Assembly (NCBI GenBank): GCA_963844325.1
Contig: CAWJNV010000002.1
Span: forward strand, 1,922,001 to 1,986,000
Reading direction: 5' to 3'
Origin: CADCTQ01 sp963844325
GTDB taxonomy: Bacteria > Bacteroidota > Bacteroidia > Cytophagales > 172606-1
Length of the DNA: 64,000 bases
Shown: positions 1-7,977 of the stretch, in pieces
Position numbering within the stretch: the first letter of the stretch is position 1
Layout: every line of letters starts with the position of its first letter
Notes under the pieces: generated by a model
What the model saw: only the letters and a program-made list of their open reading frames with translations
Database searches by the model: none
Told to the model about the DNA's origin: nothing
Translations under genes and position numbers: made by a program

Positions 1-57
1 TCCGGTCTCCCGTCTCCTTTTCTCCCGTCTCCGTTAGTTCCGGTCTCCTTTTTTGAT
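1..57. repeat. GTCTCC word-repeat tract
   Basis: This A-poor tract iterates the word CCGGTCTCC or CCCGTCTCC several times directly downstream of the first minus-strand gene. The same word family recurs near 7940, 14600, 15120, 32470, 32660, 59890, 60240-60320 and 60880-60960. Only one arm lies in the window here, so a partner arm may lie upstream of base 1. Confidence 0.7.
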
Positions 58-384
58 TTAGCCGCGGTCGAAGGCGCCGAAGCCGGGGTCGGAACCGCCG
101 CCCGAATGCTTGTGCCGGCCCGCTTCGGGGTGCGGGGGTTCCTCGCCGCGGAAATCCAGGGCGTGGTCGGGGTCGCGGTTTTCGCGGCTTTCATTGTCGG
201 CATCGGCGTCGGTTTTGCCGGTGTAGGTATGGTCTTTGTCCCGCTCCGTTTCCTGGTGTTCGAGCGGGTGCCATTGTTGCTTCTCCTTGATTGACTCCTC
301 GTCGTCGGGTGAAAATGCCGCGTGGGCGCGGGGTGTTCGGTCCTCCCGGGAGTGCGGTCGGTAGTTTGATTCCTGGTGGTTCAT
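58..384 (-). CDS. Small hydrophilic hypothetical protein
   Basis: This 108-residue protein is almost entirely charged or polar, rich in Asp, Glu, His, Arg and Pro. It has no signal peptide, membrane segment or recognisable domain, and I do not recognise a family. It ends in a Gly-rich tail (GGGSDPGFGAFDRG). The ATG at 384 follows a hairpin-forming spacer (411-506) separating it from the next minus-strand gene. The composition suggests an intrinsically disordered protein, perhaps stress related, but that is inference. The ORF has no overlap with a better candidate, which is the main reason to accept it. Confidence 0.5.
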   Translation of the reverse strand: MNHQESNYRPHSREDRTPRAHAAFSPDDEESIKEKQQWHPLEHQETERDKDHTYTGKTDADADNESRENRDPDHALDFRGEEPPHPEAGRHKHSGGGSDPGFGAFDRG

Positions 385-410
385 AGTGGTGTGGGTCAGG
401 GACTTTAAAA

Positions 411-506
411 ATGATTTTGAATAAAGAATGTTAGATCATGCATGCGGGCGGCAAACAATGGGCCGCGTGCATCATAATCTAACATTAAGAATCCATCATT
501 CAAAAT
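411..506. repeat. Imperfect inverted repeat between two minus-strand genes
   Basis: The left arm (about 411-450, containing GAATGTTAGATCATGCATGC) pairs imperfectly with the right arm (about 463-506, containing GCATCATAATCTAACATT). It fills the gap between the stop of the 511-1281 gene and the start of the 58-384 gene. It may act as a terminator or attenuator hairpin, though there is no clear T-tract. Confidence 0.6.
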
Positions 507-510
507 AAAC

Positions 511-1281
511 CTAGTAGTCCCAGCCTTTGATTTTTTGCTGCTTGGAAGTATCGGCCGGGGCCGTGCGCTTGGGCGCCGGCGGGGCCGGGCGGTTTGCGTT
601 GGCCGGGGTGTTGGTGGAAGCGCCGTTGCGCACCCCGTTGGTGCTGTTGGCCGGGGCGGTTGCCGCCGGGTTGGTACTGCCGCTGGTGGTGTTGGCTTTG
701 GTATTGCCGGCGGCGGGACGTCTTTCGCCGGTGTTGCCCAGGCTTGGCTGCGCGTTGGTGCCGTTGGTACTGTCGGCCGGGGCCAGCGCGTTGCCGGCGG
801 TGGTATTGGGAGCCGCGGGCTGGTTGCTGGCGTACGGGTCTTCCTTCACCATCGGGGTAGCCGGGGTACCGATGCCCGACGGGTCGGGCTGGCGGAACAC
901 CGTGCCGCCGTAATCCCGGTACTGCCGTTGCGTGGGCTTCTGCTTGGGCGTTCGGTCAACTTTGTACGAAGGGGCGCCGATGTATTCGTAGGGGCTCCGT
1001 TCGGGGGGCAGCGAATTGCCCGACGGGTCGTACTGCCCGATGCTCGTCGTGCCCCGGTCGTGGATGACGGTGCGGCCCGTAGGCTTGGTGCCTTGCGTGC
1101 TCGTATTGTCGAGGGGCGTGTTGCCGTTGGCCGTGCCCACCGTGTCGCCCGCCGAGGTGTTGCGGGTGGTATCGGGGGCCGGGGCGTTATCCTGGTTCTG
1201 GGCGCCGGCAAAGCCCATTGCGAACACGGCCAGGAGGGAGGCGCCCAGCATCTTTTTGGTTGTATTGAGGAATGTTTTCAT
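511..1281 (-). CDS. Secreted Asn/Thr/Pro-rich low-complexity protein
   Basis: This 256-residue protein begins with a clear signal peptide (MKTFLNTTKK, then a hydrophobic AVFAMGFAGAQ stretch). The mature part is dominated by Asn, Thr, Pro, Ala and Gly. A central section (about residues 65-140) holds Tyr-rich segments such as SPYEYIGAPSYKVDRT and QRQYRDYGGTVF. The tail from about residue 200 is nearly the same as the tail of the downstream protein at 1593-2189, both containing GVRNGAST and PANANRP. It ends in GWDY. No catalytic domain is visible. It is probably an exported, disordered or surface-associated protein of unknown role. Confidence 0.65.
   Translation of the reverse strand: MKTFLNTTKKMLGASLLAVFAMGFAGAQNQDNAPAPDTTRNTSAGDTVGTANGNTPLDNTSTQGTKPTGRTVIHDRGTTSIGQYDPSGNSLPPERSPYEYIGAPSYKVDRTPKQKPTQRQYRDYGGTVFRQPDPSGIGTPATPMVKEDPYASNQPAAPNTTAGNALAPADSTNGTNAQPSLGNTGERRPAAGNTKANTTSGSTNPAATAPANSTNGVRNGASTNTPANANRPAPPAPKRTAPADTSKQQKIKGWDY
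584..677. repeat. Dispersed coding repeat, copy 1
   Basis: This stretch codes the shared Ala/Asn/Pro-rich tail and is almost identical in nucleotide sequence to 1659-1757 in the neighbouring gene. Identity at DNA level, including third positions, points to recent duplication or gene conversion. Confidence 0.75.
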
Positions 1282-1515
1282 GGTTCGTGGCCTTTAAAAA
1301 AAACAGGGTGCAAAAAAAGCGGGGCGATCCTCGATTTACCGGGAACCGGCGTTTCAAAATATGCTTTTTTTGTCAATAAATTTCTGATGCGCGCATTTTT
1401 TAGCAATTACCTTCGAATGTGTACGGCGGGGGAAGGGCCGGGGTTGACGAACCGGCCGGGCGTTTTGCCGATTGCCGGAAATATTTTGCCGGTCTGTCCC
1501 GGGACCCTGCCACGC

Positions 1516-1550
1516 AAAAGGCCAGGAACCCTTCCGTCCCTGGCCTTCTT
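1516..1550 (-). terminator. Rho-independent terminator downstream of 1593-2189 gene
   Basis: AAGGCCAGG and CCTGGCCTT form a stem with a short loop. Read on the minus strand the stem is followed by TTTT. It lies just after the stop codon of the low-complexity protein gene at 1593. Confidence 0.7.
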
Positions 1551-1592
1551 CTGCACCGCATCCATCCTTATGCGCTTCCGGCGCGGGCCGGT

Positions 1593-2189
1593 TTACCGGT
1601 AATCCCGTCCGCTGGTGCCCGAACCGGCGGCCCCGGTGCCCCGGGTGTCGTTGGTCGTGGCCGGGCGGTTTGCGTTGGCCGGGTTGTTGGTGGAGGCGCC
1701 GTTGCGCACCCCGTTGGTGTTGCCGTTGGCCGGGGCCGTTGCCGCCGGGTTGGTATTGGGCGTGGCGTCGTAGGCCGGCACCGTGCCGGTATTGCCGTTG
1801 TCCAGCGGGCTGGTCAGGGCGGGGTTGCCCCCGCTGTCGTAAGTGCCCGTGGGGTTGGTAATGGTTGTGTTGGAGGGCGGCGAACTGCCCGCCGGAATGG
1901 GCTGGCGGCTGCCGGTACCGAAAGGCGTAGCGTTCGTACCCGCCCCCGGCTTCATGGTGCCGGTGTTGCCTGGCGTGCCGAGGCTGCCCGTACCCGTGCC
2001 GGTGGTGCCGGTGCCGACTTCCGTACCGGGCGTACCCGTTCCGGTGGTCGTGCCGGCACTGCCGCCACCCGTCTGGGCGCCGGTACCTGCCGCCTGGCCG
2101 TAGCCGGGCAAGGCCGCCAGGGCCAGCAGCGCCGCCCCGAACACCGTGCGGGCCACGCGGGCTTTTATGGGCAATGGTTTGTTTTTCAT
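1593..2189 (-). CDS. Secreted Gly/Thr-rich low-complexity protein
   Basis: This 198-residue protein has a signal peptide (cluster of Lys/Arg, then ALLALAALPGYGQA). Its first half is a Gly-Thr repeat region with many GTGT-type steps, and its tail repeats the neighbour's GVRNGAST and NPANANRPA motif. It ends in SGRDYR, an aromatic-basic end like the GWDY end of the neighbour. The two proteins therefore look like diverged paralogues or recombination partners. No enzyme domain is visible, and the function is unknown. An inverted word repeat (2200-2315) precedes its start. Confidence 0.6.
   Translation of the reverse strand: MKNKPLPIKARVARTVFGAALLALAALPGYGQAAGTGAQTGGGSAGTTTGTGTPGTEVGTGTTGTGTGSLGTPGNTGTMKPGAGTNATPFGTGSRQPIPAGSSPPSNTTITNPTGTYDSGGNPALTSPLDNGNTGTVPAYDATPNTNPAATAPANGNTNGVRNGASTNNPANANRPATTNDTRGTGAAGSGTSGRDYR
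1659..1757. repeat. Dispersed coding repeat, copy 2
   Basis: Near-identical to 584-677 in the neighbouring gene, same orientation, encoding the shared Pro/Ala/Asn tail. Confidence 0.75.
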
Positions 2190-2199
2190 GGTTGTAGCG

Positions 2200-2315
2200 T
2201 TTTAAATGAGTTCATGAGTTTATGAGTTTATGAGTTTAAAGGATGTCCACACTTGATTGGCAACGCTTTTGCCACTCATAAACTTTAAACTCATGAACTC
2301 ATGAACTTTAAACTC
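2200..2315. repeat. TGAGTTTA/TGAGTTCA word repeat arranged as a hairpin
   Basis: Left arm (2200-2240) repeats ATGAGTT(T/C) four times. Right arm (2274-2315) carries its reverse complement, AACTCATGAACTCATGAA. The arms flank a spacer of about 33 bp. It fills the gap between the stop of the lipoprotein gene and the start of the 1593-2189 gene. Confidence 0.8.
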
Positions 2316-2332
2316 CCTCCTGCAATGCTTTC

Positions 2333-2686
2333 CTACTGATTTCCCTCTCCCTGCCCCTTTGGTTTTTCCGGGCTGATTTTCTCGTTCTCCGCCTTGTTTT
2401 CCTCCTTATCCTGCGTCTTGAATTCCCGGCGCGGCTCGGATGTGCTGGTCGTAGAATCGAGGGCCATGCCCTCGGGGGTGGTGGCGCTGGTATCCATGCT
2501 GAAGCCGGCGCCCTCATCGGTGCGGATTTTAAAGGTATCCTGCTGAGAGTTGGCGTCGGCCTCCGTGCTGTCGTTGTCGTTGCCGGTCTTGTCACCGCAG
2601 GCGTACAGGGCGGTGCACGCCAGGGCAATCACCAGCACGGCAGCCCGCTTGTATAATGGGTATAGGGTTTCGCTTACTGTTTTCAT
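2333..2686 (-). CDS. Small lipoprotein, hypothetical
   Basis: This 117-residue protein begins with a basic N-terminus and hydrophobic stretch ending in a lipobox-like LYAC with Cys near residue 30, so it is probably lipidated. The mature part is acidic and rich in Asp, Glu, Ser, Thr and Lys, ending in a highly charged tail. No domain is recognised. It lies co-directionally upstream of two low-complexity secreted protein genes. Expression with them is plausible, but the hairpin-forming repeat between them could interrupt the transcript. Confidence 0.65.
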   Translation of the reverse strand: MKTVSETLYPLYKRAAVLVIALACTALYACGDKTGNDNDSTEADANSQQDTFKIRTDEGAGFSMDTSATTPEGMALDSTTSTSEPRREFKTQDKEENKAENEKISPEKPKGQGEGNQ

Positions 2687-2876
2687 TGCCTTATATGGAT
2701 GAATAACTTACATGAATGAACCACGAGTAAAACGCTGATTCTGAAGCCGGTTGTCCTCCTTTCTTGTACAGCTGTTTGTCAGCGGGTCTTGCGTTCACCC
2801 GTCCTATACGAAAAAGCCACAACTTTAAACAGGGAAAAACTACGGAATTTTAAAAATGGCGGTAAATACGGAGTTT

Positions 2877-3782
2877 TTACAGCCAGCCTTTTCGTTTGAA
2901 CCACGAGTAGATGCCGAGGGTGATGACGGCCATGAAGGCGTACACGCCGGGGTAGCCCCACTTGTGGCGGAGTTCGGGCATGAATTCGAAGTTCATGCCG
3001 TAGATGCCCGCCACGAAGGTAAGCGGCATGAAGAACACCGAGAAGATGGTAAGCACCCGGATCACTTCGTTGGTGCGCTGCGACGACAGGGAGAAGTAGA
3101 TGTTTAACAACTGGTTGGTGTTGTCGGAAAGCGTATCGTAGATGGTTTGCAGGCGCACGAACAGGTCGCGGGTGTCGCGGGTGTTGGGGTTGTTCTCGTT
3201 CGGGTCGTCAATGTTTTCGATCACGTCGCGGGTGAGGATGAGCATGCGGCGGACCAGGTCGGTTTTGCGTTTGAGGTAGTACAAGCTCTTGAGTACCGGC
3301 GGCATTTTGTCCTTGAGGAAAATGCGGTCTTCGTAGAAGTCCAGTTCGCGGGCAATCTGGTCGGCCGGGGCCTCGTAAGTCAGCAGCGACCCGCGCACCA
3401 CCCGGTTGAGCAGGTGAAACGCCCCGCGGCACTTGCCCGTGTCGATGAGGTCCTTCTTGAGGTCGTCGATGAACACCAGCGCCTTCCGGTGAATTGTGAT
3501 CACGAATGCGTCGGTGTAGAAGATGGCGACCTTGTTGGTGAGTTCCTGGATGGTATCGGCCTCCTCCTCGGTGGTGTCGGGCGTGTAGAGCCGCACGATG
3601 ATGAAGGCCCGGTCGCCGATGAGTTCGTACTTGGGCAGGTGGCCGGGCTGGAGGCAGTCTTTCACCGAGTTGGCGTGCAGCTGGTACTGCACGGCAATGT
3701 CCTGGAGTTCCTCGGGCTGCGGGTCTACTATGTCGAGCCACTCAAACCCGAACCGGTTTGCCTCCGCAAGTTTCTGAAGCAT
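2877..3782 (-). CDS. corA: CorA-family magnesium/cobalt transporter
   Basis: This is a 301-residue CorA-type divalent cation channel of the inner membrane. The N-terminal two thirds form the acidic cytoplasmic funnel domain. The C-terminus carries two membrane helices, with the signature YGMN (GMN at residues 262-264) at the end of the first and the periplasmic loop NFEFMPEL after it. The protein ends in a basic KRKGWL tail on the cytoplasmic side, as usual. Length fits the family. It stands alone, divergent from the SPW protein gene. The ion preference (Mg, Co or Ni) cannot be told from sequence. Confidence 0.93.
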   Translation of the reverse strand: MLQKLAEANRFGFEWLDIVDPQPEELQDIAVQYQLHANSVKDCLQPGHLPKYELIGDRAFIIVRLYTPDTTEEEADTIQELTNKVAIFYTDAFVITIHRKALVFIDDLKKDLIDTGKCRGAFHLLNRVVRGSLLTYEAPADQIARELDFYEDRIFLKDKMPPVLKSLYYLKRKTDLVRRMLILTRDVIENIDDPNENNPNTRDTRDLFVRLQTIYDTLSDNTNQLLNIYFSLSSQRTNEVIRVLTIFSVFFMPLTFVAGIYGMNFEFMPELRHKWGYPGVYAFMAVITLGIYSWFKRKGWL

Positions 3783-4120
3783 ACGTTACGCTGTGCAAAT
3801 GGATGAATGTGCAAATGGGCAAGTTGCCAAAGGGCCAATGCTTGCATGAACCGTTGATTTACAGCAATATGGGTCTGCCGGCCGGCATTGTTCACTAATC
3901 GCGGGTACGGATCGGGCACGGAATCAGTGGGTTTGGGGTGAACAACGGGGCGCGGATAACCGCTTGATCCGCCTGCAAGTTATGTAAAATCGGGCGGCCC
4001 GGCGGGGTCGGGGAGGGGTTTCGCAAAAACCAGACAGTAACCGACAAAATTCAAAAAAAGTGAAACTTTCTTATGAAAAGAGAGTAAATGGACCATATCT
4101 AACTTAATTTTTTTATAACA
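3783..4120. other. Intergenic region between divergent genes
   Basis: No credible gene. The right third is A/T-rich and probably holds the promoter of the SPW protein gene. No clear operator was seen. Confidence 0.5.
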
Positions 4121-4537
4121 ATGCGATTCATTTCCACGAAGACCCACGGCGTGTTGGATTACTTGACGGGGTTGTTGTTGATCGCCGCTCCCTGGTTGCT
4201 TGGATTTGCGGAGGGTGGAGCGGAGACATGGGTTCCAGTGATTTTGGGCGCAGGTGCACTTGTATATAGTCTGATGACGAATTACGAGTTGGGCGCAATG
4301 AAAGTTTTTTCAATGCCTATGCACCTGATGTTAGATTTGTTTTCGGGCATTTTCCTGGCCGCATCGCCCTGGATTTTCGGGTTTGCGGACCGTGTGTACC
4401 TGCCGCACCTGATTCTGGGTATTTTCGAGATCGGCGCTTCGCTGATGACCGATAAAGTACCCTACAAAGGCACCAGCAGCATGGGGCATGGCATGGGCCA
4501 CAGCCACAGCGGCCGGATGGCGGATACCCGCTTATAG
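4121..4537 (+). CDS. SPW-repeat membrane protein
   Basis: This 138-residue integral membrane protein has four hydrophobic segments arranged as two SPW units. The motif occurs as APWLLGF near residue 23 and SPWIFGF near residue 82. Both follow a helix, and each is followed by a second helix. The C-terminus is a His/Gly-rich soluble tail (GHGMGHSHSG) that may bind metal. The function of SPW proteins is not known to me. A terminator follows at 4678. Confidence 0.8.
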   Translation: MRFISTKTHGVLDYLTGLLLIAAPWLLGFAEGGAETWVPVILGAGALVYSLMTNYELGAMKVFSMPMHLMLDLFSGIFLAASPWIFGFADRVYLPHLILGIFEIGASLMTDKVPYKGTSSMGHGMGHSHSGRMADTRL

Positions 4538-4576
4538 ATAAAGAACTTGGTACGTGAAGTTGGTACGCAGCGTAAT

Positions 4577-4672
4577 GTGCAGTTGGACGAGGCGCAAAGT
4601 GTGCAGTTGAGTAGTGGGGTTGTATAAAGGTTGGATGTGCAGTTGGCAGCAGGGTTGGCAGTGCAGTTGGAT
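4577..4672. repeat. GTGCAGTTG interspersed word repeat
   Basis: GTGCAGTTG occurs four times at irregular spacing within about 95 bp, together with related GAAGTTGGTA words. It is a noncoding tract downstream of the SPW gene. No reverse-complement partner is seen, unlike the other word repeats. Confidence 0.6.
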
Positions 4673-4677
4673 GGATA

Positions 4678-4714
4678 AAGGCGGGTTGACCGAACAGTCG
4701 GTTTACCCGCCTTT
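4678..4714 (+). terminator. Rho-independent terminator
   Basis: AAAGGCGGGT and ACCCGCCTTT form a strong stem containing an inner GACCG/CGGTT pairing, followed by a short T run. It ends the SPW protein transcript before the AraC gene. Confidence 0.75.
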
Positions 4715-4764
4715 TGCGTTTAATTTGAAGAGAGGTTCATTGGGTGCAACGCTCTTTTTAACTT

Positions 4765-5775
4765 ATGCTACAACTTTCTTTTGACGAATACCAAGCGCTG
4801 ATCTTCCGGAACGCAAGGCTGGCTGAAGCCGGTAACCAGCCGGAAGGCATCTACCATACCAGTTACAGGGCGCACTTTGATACGCCTGTTTGCGAAGGCA
4901 GCGCCACAAACATCACCATTCGGGAAGACATTACGCTCATCAGAAGTGAGATGACCTTTAAAGAAGCTACTACCGTGCAGATGCAGTCTACGCTGCCGCA
5001 GGTAGGCTTCTGGCACTGCCTGAAGGGCCAGGTGACCCTATACCGGCAGAATACCGTCCCCCGGCAAGACAGCCAGTTACACTTCCAGATCATGGGCAGA
5101 GAAGGCTTTTTTTACGTAACGGCGACCTCCAGGGGGTGGATGCAGTTTGAGCAGGGCCAACCCGTTAAGGTCCTCATCCTGCTGTTTAGCTACCCGGCTT
5201 TCAAGCAACTGGTGGGTGAACAGCTGGCCGCCCTGTCGCCCGGGGTAATCAAGGCTTTGGAGGAGGAAAATGGCTATTACATGAAGTCCATGAAACTTTC
5301 CTCCCAGGCCATGGCATTGTGCGAAGCGGTATTTGACAACCCCTACGAAGGCAGAAGCCGGCAATTTTACCGGGAAGCCAAAGTGATTGAACTGCTGGCT
5401 TACCAGATCGACCAACTCAGCAAGTCTGTTCCGGGGCAAGGCTCTACCGGGCTAAAGCTAACGGCGGAAGAAGAAACCCGGATTGCTTACTGCCGGGAAG
5501 TACTGCTGGCATCCCTGGCTAATCCACCCTCCCTGATTGCACTGGCCAAGCAGATCGGCATGAGTGATTACCGGTTGAAGAACGCCTTCCGGCAGAAATA
5601 CGGCGAGACCCCTTACCGCTTCATTGCTGATCAGCGGATGTTCAAAGCCCGGCAACTGCTGCTGGAACGGCTGTTGAGCGTAAGCGAAGTCGCCGCCGCA
5701 GTAGGGTACACTTCACTGGGGACTTTTTCAAACAGTTTCTACGAGAAGTTTGGCATCCGCCCGAGTGAACTGTAG
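4765..5775 (+). CDS. AraC-family transcriptional regulator
   Basis: This 336-residue protein has a C-terminal AraC/XylS DNA-binding domain (about residues 235-336) with two helix-turn-helix units: SLIALAKQIGMSDYRLKNAF and VSEVAAAVGYTSLGTFSNSF, ending in KFGIRPSEL. The N-terminal 230 residues would be the sensing or dimerisation part. They do not show a canonical cupin signature that I can name. The target genes are unknown, and no obvious partner operon lies next to it. The ATG at 4765 starts directly after the SPW terminator. Confidence 0.9.
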   Translation: MLQLSFDEYQALIFRNARLAEAGNQPEGIYHTSYRAHFDTPVCEGSATNITIREDITLIRSEMTFKEATTVQMQSTLPQVGFWHCLKGQVTLYRQNTVPRQDSQLHFQIMGREGFFYVTATSRGWMQFEQGQPVKVLILLFSYPAFKQLVGEQLAALSPGVIKALEEENGYYMKSMKLSSQAMALCEAVFDNPYEGRSRQFYREAKVIELLAYQIDQLSKSVPGQGSTGLKLTAEEETRIAYCREVLLASLANPPSLIALAKQIGMSDYRLKNAFRQKYGETPYRFIADQRMFKARQLLLERLLSVSEVAAAVGYTSLGTFSNSFYEKFGIRPSEL

Positions 5776-5864
5776 ACCGACGCGCCTTGCCGGTCTTGCA
5801 CACCAAAAAAAATCCATGATAAACCCACTTGCATTGGGAATAACAAATACCCCACCGCACTAAG

Positions 5865-6053
5865 CTACTTTTGTAGCAATGCTTTGTGTGCGGTTTCGCC
5901 TGCCGCAAGTACTGGGAAAGCCAACCCCATGAAGTAGCAATATTGCCTGTCAGGCTTGCATTCGCAGGTGAGCACGGGCATCAGGTCCCCTCTTTTGAGG
6001 CGTGCATAAAGTGCATCAGCAATAAAATACGTTTGGATGATTGATTTGACCAA
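5865..6053 (-). CDS. Possible small protein or gene remnant
   Basis: This 62-residue ORF has three Cys (TCECKPDRQYC) and otherwise protein-like composition, and it fills an otherwise empty 260 bp gap. Its start overlaps the start of the divergent methyltransferase gene by 17 bp, which counts against it. I do not recognise a family. Confidence 0.25.
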   Translation of the reverse strand: MVKSIIQTYFIADALYARLKRGDLMPVLTCECKPDRQYCYFMGLAFPVLAAGETAHKALLQK

Positions 6054-6840
6054 AAACTTTTTATGGGCTGCCTTCCCGACCGTCGCCGCCTACCTTGCTG
6101 CCTACCGCACCCGCCGTCACCTTGCGGGCACGCGGGGCAGTTTTCAGTTCGCCTTTGCCCGGCGCCTCTACGGGAAACGTAGCCCGGTAGTGCTTTCCGG
6201 GCCCTTCGAGGGCATGCAATACCTCAACAATGTTGTACACGGTTGCATCACGCCCAAATGGTTGGGCTCTTACGAAGCTGAACTCCACCCTGTAGTTGAA
6301 GAAATCATCAGTCGTGAATACCATACGGTGATAGACGTGGGCGCTGCCGAAGGCTACTACCTGATCGGCCTCGCCCGGCGCATGCCCGGGTCCACGCTCT
6401 ACGGCTTTGATACCGACCCTTTGGCCCGCCGCCAGCAAACCCGGCTATGCCGCCTCAACGGCCAGGAGAATGTGCAAATTGGCGGTTACTGCTCCCCGGT
6501 ATGGCTGAAGGCCAACTGCAAACCGGGTTCGCTGGTAATCTGTGACATCGAAGGGTACGAACTCTACCTGCTCAGCCCCAAGATTGTGCCCATGCTGAAA
6601 GAGGCCGACATCCTGGTAGAGCTTCATCCATTTGCCCCGATGAGTTACCCGGAAGTACGACGAACCATTACAGACCGTTTTGAAGCGACGCACGACATCC
6701 GGCGCATTGCCGCGCAACAGAAGGATGCGCATTTTTACAACGTGGTAGCCGGCGGCTTGTTCTCGGAGGAGGAAATGAAGGAGGCGCTTAACGAAGGCCG
6801 GTTCACCGGTCAGGAATGGCTATGGATGCGCAGAAAGTAA
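6037..6840 (+). CDS. SAM-dependent methyltransferase, FkbM-like
   Basis: This 267-residue protein contains a Rossmann-type SAM-binding start, VIDVGAAEGYYLIGLA (motif I, about residues 99-114), followed by LYGFDTDP as the acidic motif II. The acidic CDIEGYE sits where the FkbM group has its conserved D-x-E-G-x-E. An N-terminal hydrophobic stretch (FLWAAFPTVAAYLAAY) could be a weak membrane anchor. The substrate is unknown. FkbM relatives often modify polysaccharides, but no surface polysaccharide genes are nearby. Confidence 0.7.
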   Translation: MIDLTKNFLWAAFPTVAAYLAAYRTRRHLAGTRGSFQFAFARRLYGKRSPVVLSGPFEGMQYLNNVVHGCITPKWLGSYEAELHPVVEEIISREYHTVIDVGAAEGYYLIGLARRMPGSTLYGFDTDPLARRQQTRLCRLNGQENVQIGGYCSPVWLKANCKPGSLVICDIEGYELYLLSPKIVPMLKEADILVELHPFAPMSYPEVRRTITDRFEATHDIRRIAAQQKDAHFYNVVAGGLFSEEEMKEALNEGRFTGQEWLWMRRK

Positions 6841-6925
6841 AGCAGGTAGTGGTTAAATAGAAACTGACTGCCACTGCCGAACGAGAAATTTCGAATGGCG
6901 AAGTACTGCCGGCTACCGGCCATTG

Positions 6926-7387
6926 TTACTTCAGCGCCTCGAAGCTGTACCTGGCATCCGTCCAGAACGCATCCAGGGCGATGATGCGGGGCTTGAAAAA
7001 GGAGATCAGGGCCGGCCAGTCGTCGGCGTTGAACACGTTGACGGGAGCAATCTCTTTGTGGATGCGGCTGATCATCTGGCCGTTTTCGTCGGTGGTGTGC
7101 AGCACCCACGCCCAGGGTTCGCCGAGGGTGGCGTGCAGCAGGCTTTTGAGTTCGGTGAATTGCAGGAAAAACAGTTCCTGGATGCCCGGGTCGGGGTGCG
7201 TGAGTTCGATGCCGATGGAACCGGTTTTGTTGTCGGCCCGCATCCGGAAGTACACGTGTTTGAGACCCGTCTTGTAGTTTACCCAGTTCACCTTCAGCCC
7301 CTCGGCCGACGGGATGGGGGCCACGTACTGCCCGAAGGCCGTCCAGAAGGCCTGCCGCAACTGCGATGCTTCTCCTTTCTTGTACAT
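6926..7387 (-). CDS. DUF4268 family protein
   Basis: This 153-residue soluble protein matches the small stand-alone DUF4268 proteins of Bacteroidota. Supporting signs are the N-terminal RQAFWTAFGQYVAP, the central KTGLKHVYFRM and IGIELTH strand motifs, and the Trp-rich GEPWAWVLH. DUF4268 is thought to be related to the restriction-endonuclease-like fold, but these stand-alone proteins have no established role. The gene is single, and convergent with the methyltransferase. Confidence 0.7.
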   Translation of the reverse strand: MYKKGEASQLRQAFWTAFGQYVAPIPSAEGLKVNWVNYKTGLKHVYFRMRADNKTGSIGIELTHPDPGIQELFFLQFTELKSLLHATLGEPWAWVLHTTDENGQMISRIHKEIAPVNVFNADDWPALISFFKPRIIALDAFWTDARYSFEALK

Positions 7388-7449
7388 ACGGCAAAAGTAC
7401 GGGTTTGCGGGCAGAGGGTTTGAACCGCCGCGGGCGCAGAAGCAGCATT

Positions 7450-7835
7450 AGCGATAGGGTTTCGTTTCAACCCTGATGTGCTTAACGAGTTGTATGAGGA
7501 GCGTCATTGCGTAGAGACGCCATTCATGGCGTCTGCACAAGAAGAGACGCCATGAATGGCAAGAAGAGACGCCATGAATGGCGTCTGTACATCAGGCAAA
7601 GCGGGAAGGGCGACGAAGCAATCTCACCTGGTCTCCCCGCCAAATTTCCGGATGGGATTGCTTCGTCAGGCTCACGCTGAAAACCAGCCCTGATGCCTCG
7701 CAATGACGCCGCCATACAACCCGCTATTTACATACGATCTTCGCGCCAGTCCGTTATCCTTCCCGCCACCACCGAGTGGCACACCATTATCAATAGGATC
7801 GGGTTTCAACCTGATCCCCTTAACCCGATCCCACC
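7450..7835. repeat. Composite nested inverted-repeat element
   Basis: The outer words are GGGTTTC...CAACCCT (near 7455) and GGGTTTCAACCTGATCC (near 7800). Inside these, GTTGTATGAGGAGCGTCATTG (7490-7510) faces its reverse-complement relative near 7697-7720. The interior has three copies of GAGACGCCATGAATGGC or its mirror (7514-7586) and a facing pair of GATTGCTTCGTC words (near 7615 and 7657). No coding potential. It fills the gap downstream of the TonB receptor gene and upstream of the DUF4268 gene. Confidence 0.7.
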
Positions 7836-7841
7836 CTAAAG

Positions 7842-7887
7842 AAAAAAGGAAGGCGGGAGCTAAATATTCTCCCGGTCTTCCTTTTTT
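7842..7887. terminator. Bidirectional terminator hairpin
   Basis: AAAAAAGGAAGGCGGGAG pairs with CTCCCGGTCTTCCTTTTTT around an A/T loop. Runs of A and T on both sides allow it to work on either strand. It lies downstream of the minus-strand TonB receptor gene. Confidence 0.75.
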
Positions 7888-7935
7888 CTTTTGCTTTTTT
7901 CTTACCAACCCGTACCGAAACTTCTACCCGGTCCA

Positions 7936-7977
7936 CTTCCCGATCCTCCTCCGGTCTCCAGTCTCCTATCTCCTGTC
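7936..7977. repeat. GTCTCC word-repeat tract
   Basis: Contains CCTCCGGTCTCCAGTCTCC and related words directly after the stop codon of the TonB receptor gene. Member of the dispersed GTCTCC family. Confidence 0.65.

Noticed and set aside
2200..2315. CRISPR-like direct repeats
   Set aside because: The words are short, irregular and inverted, without spacers of constant length or Cas genes.
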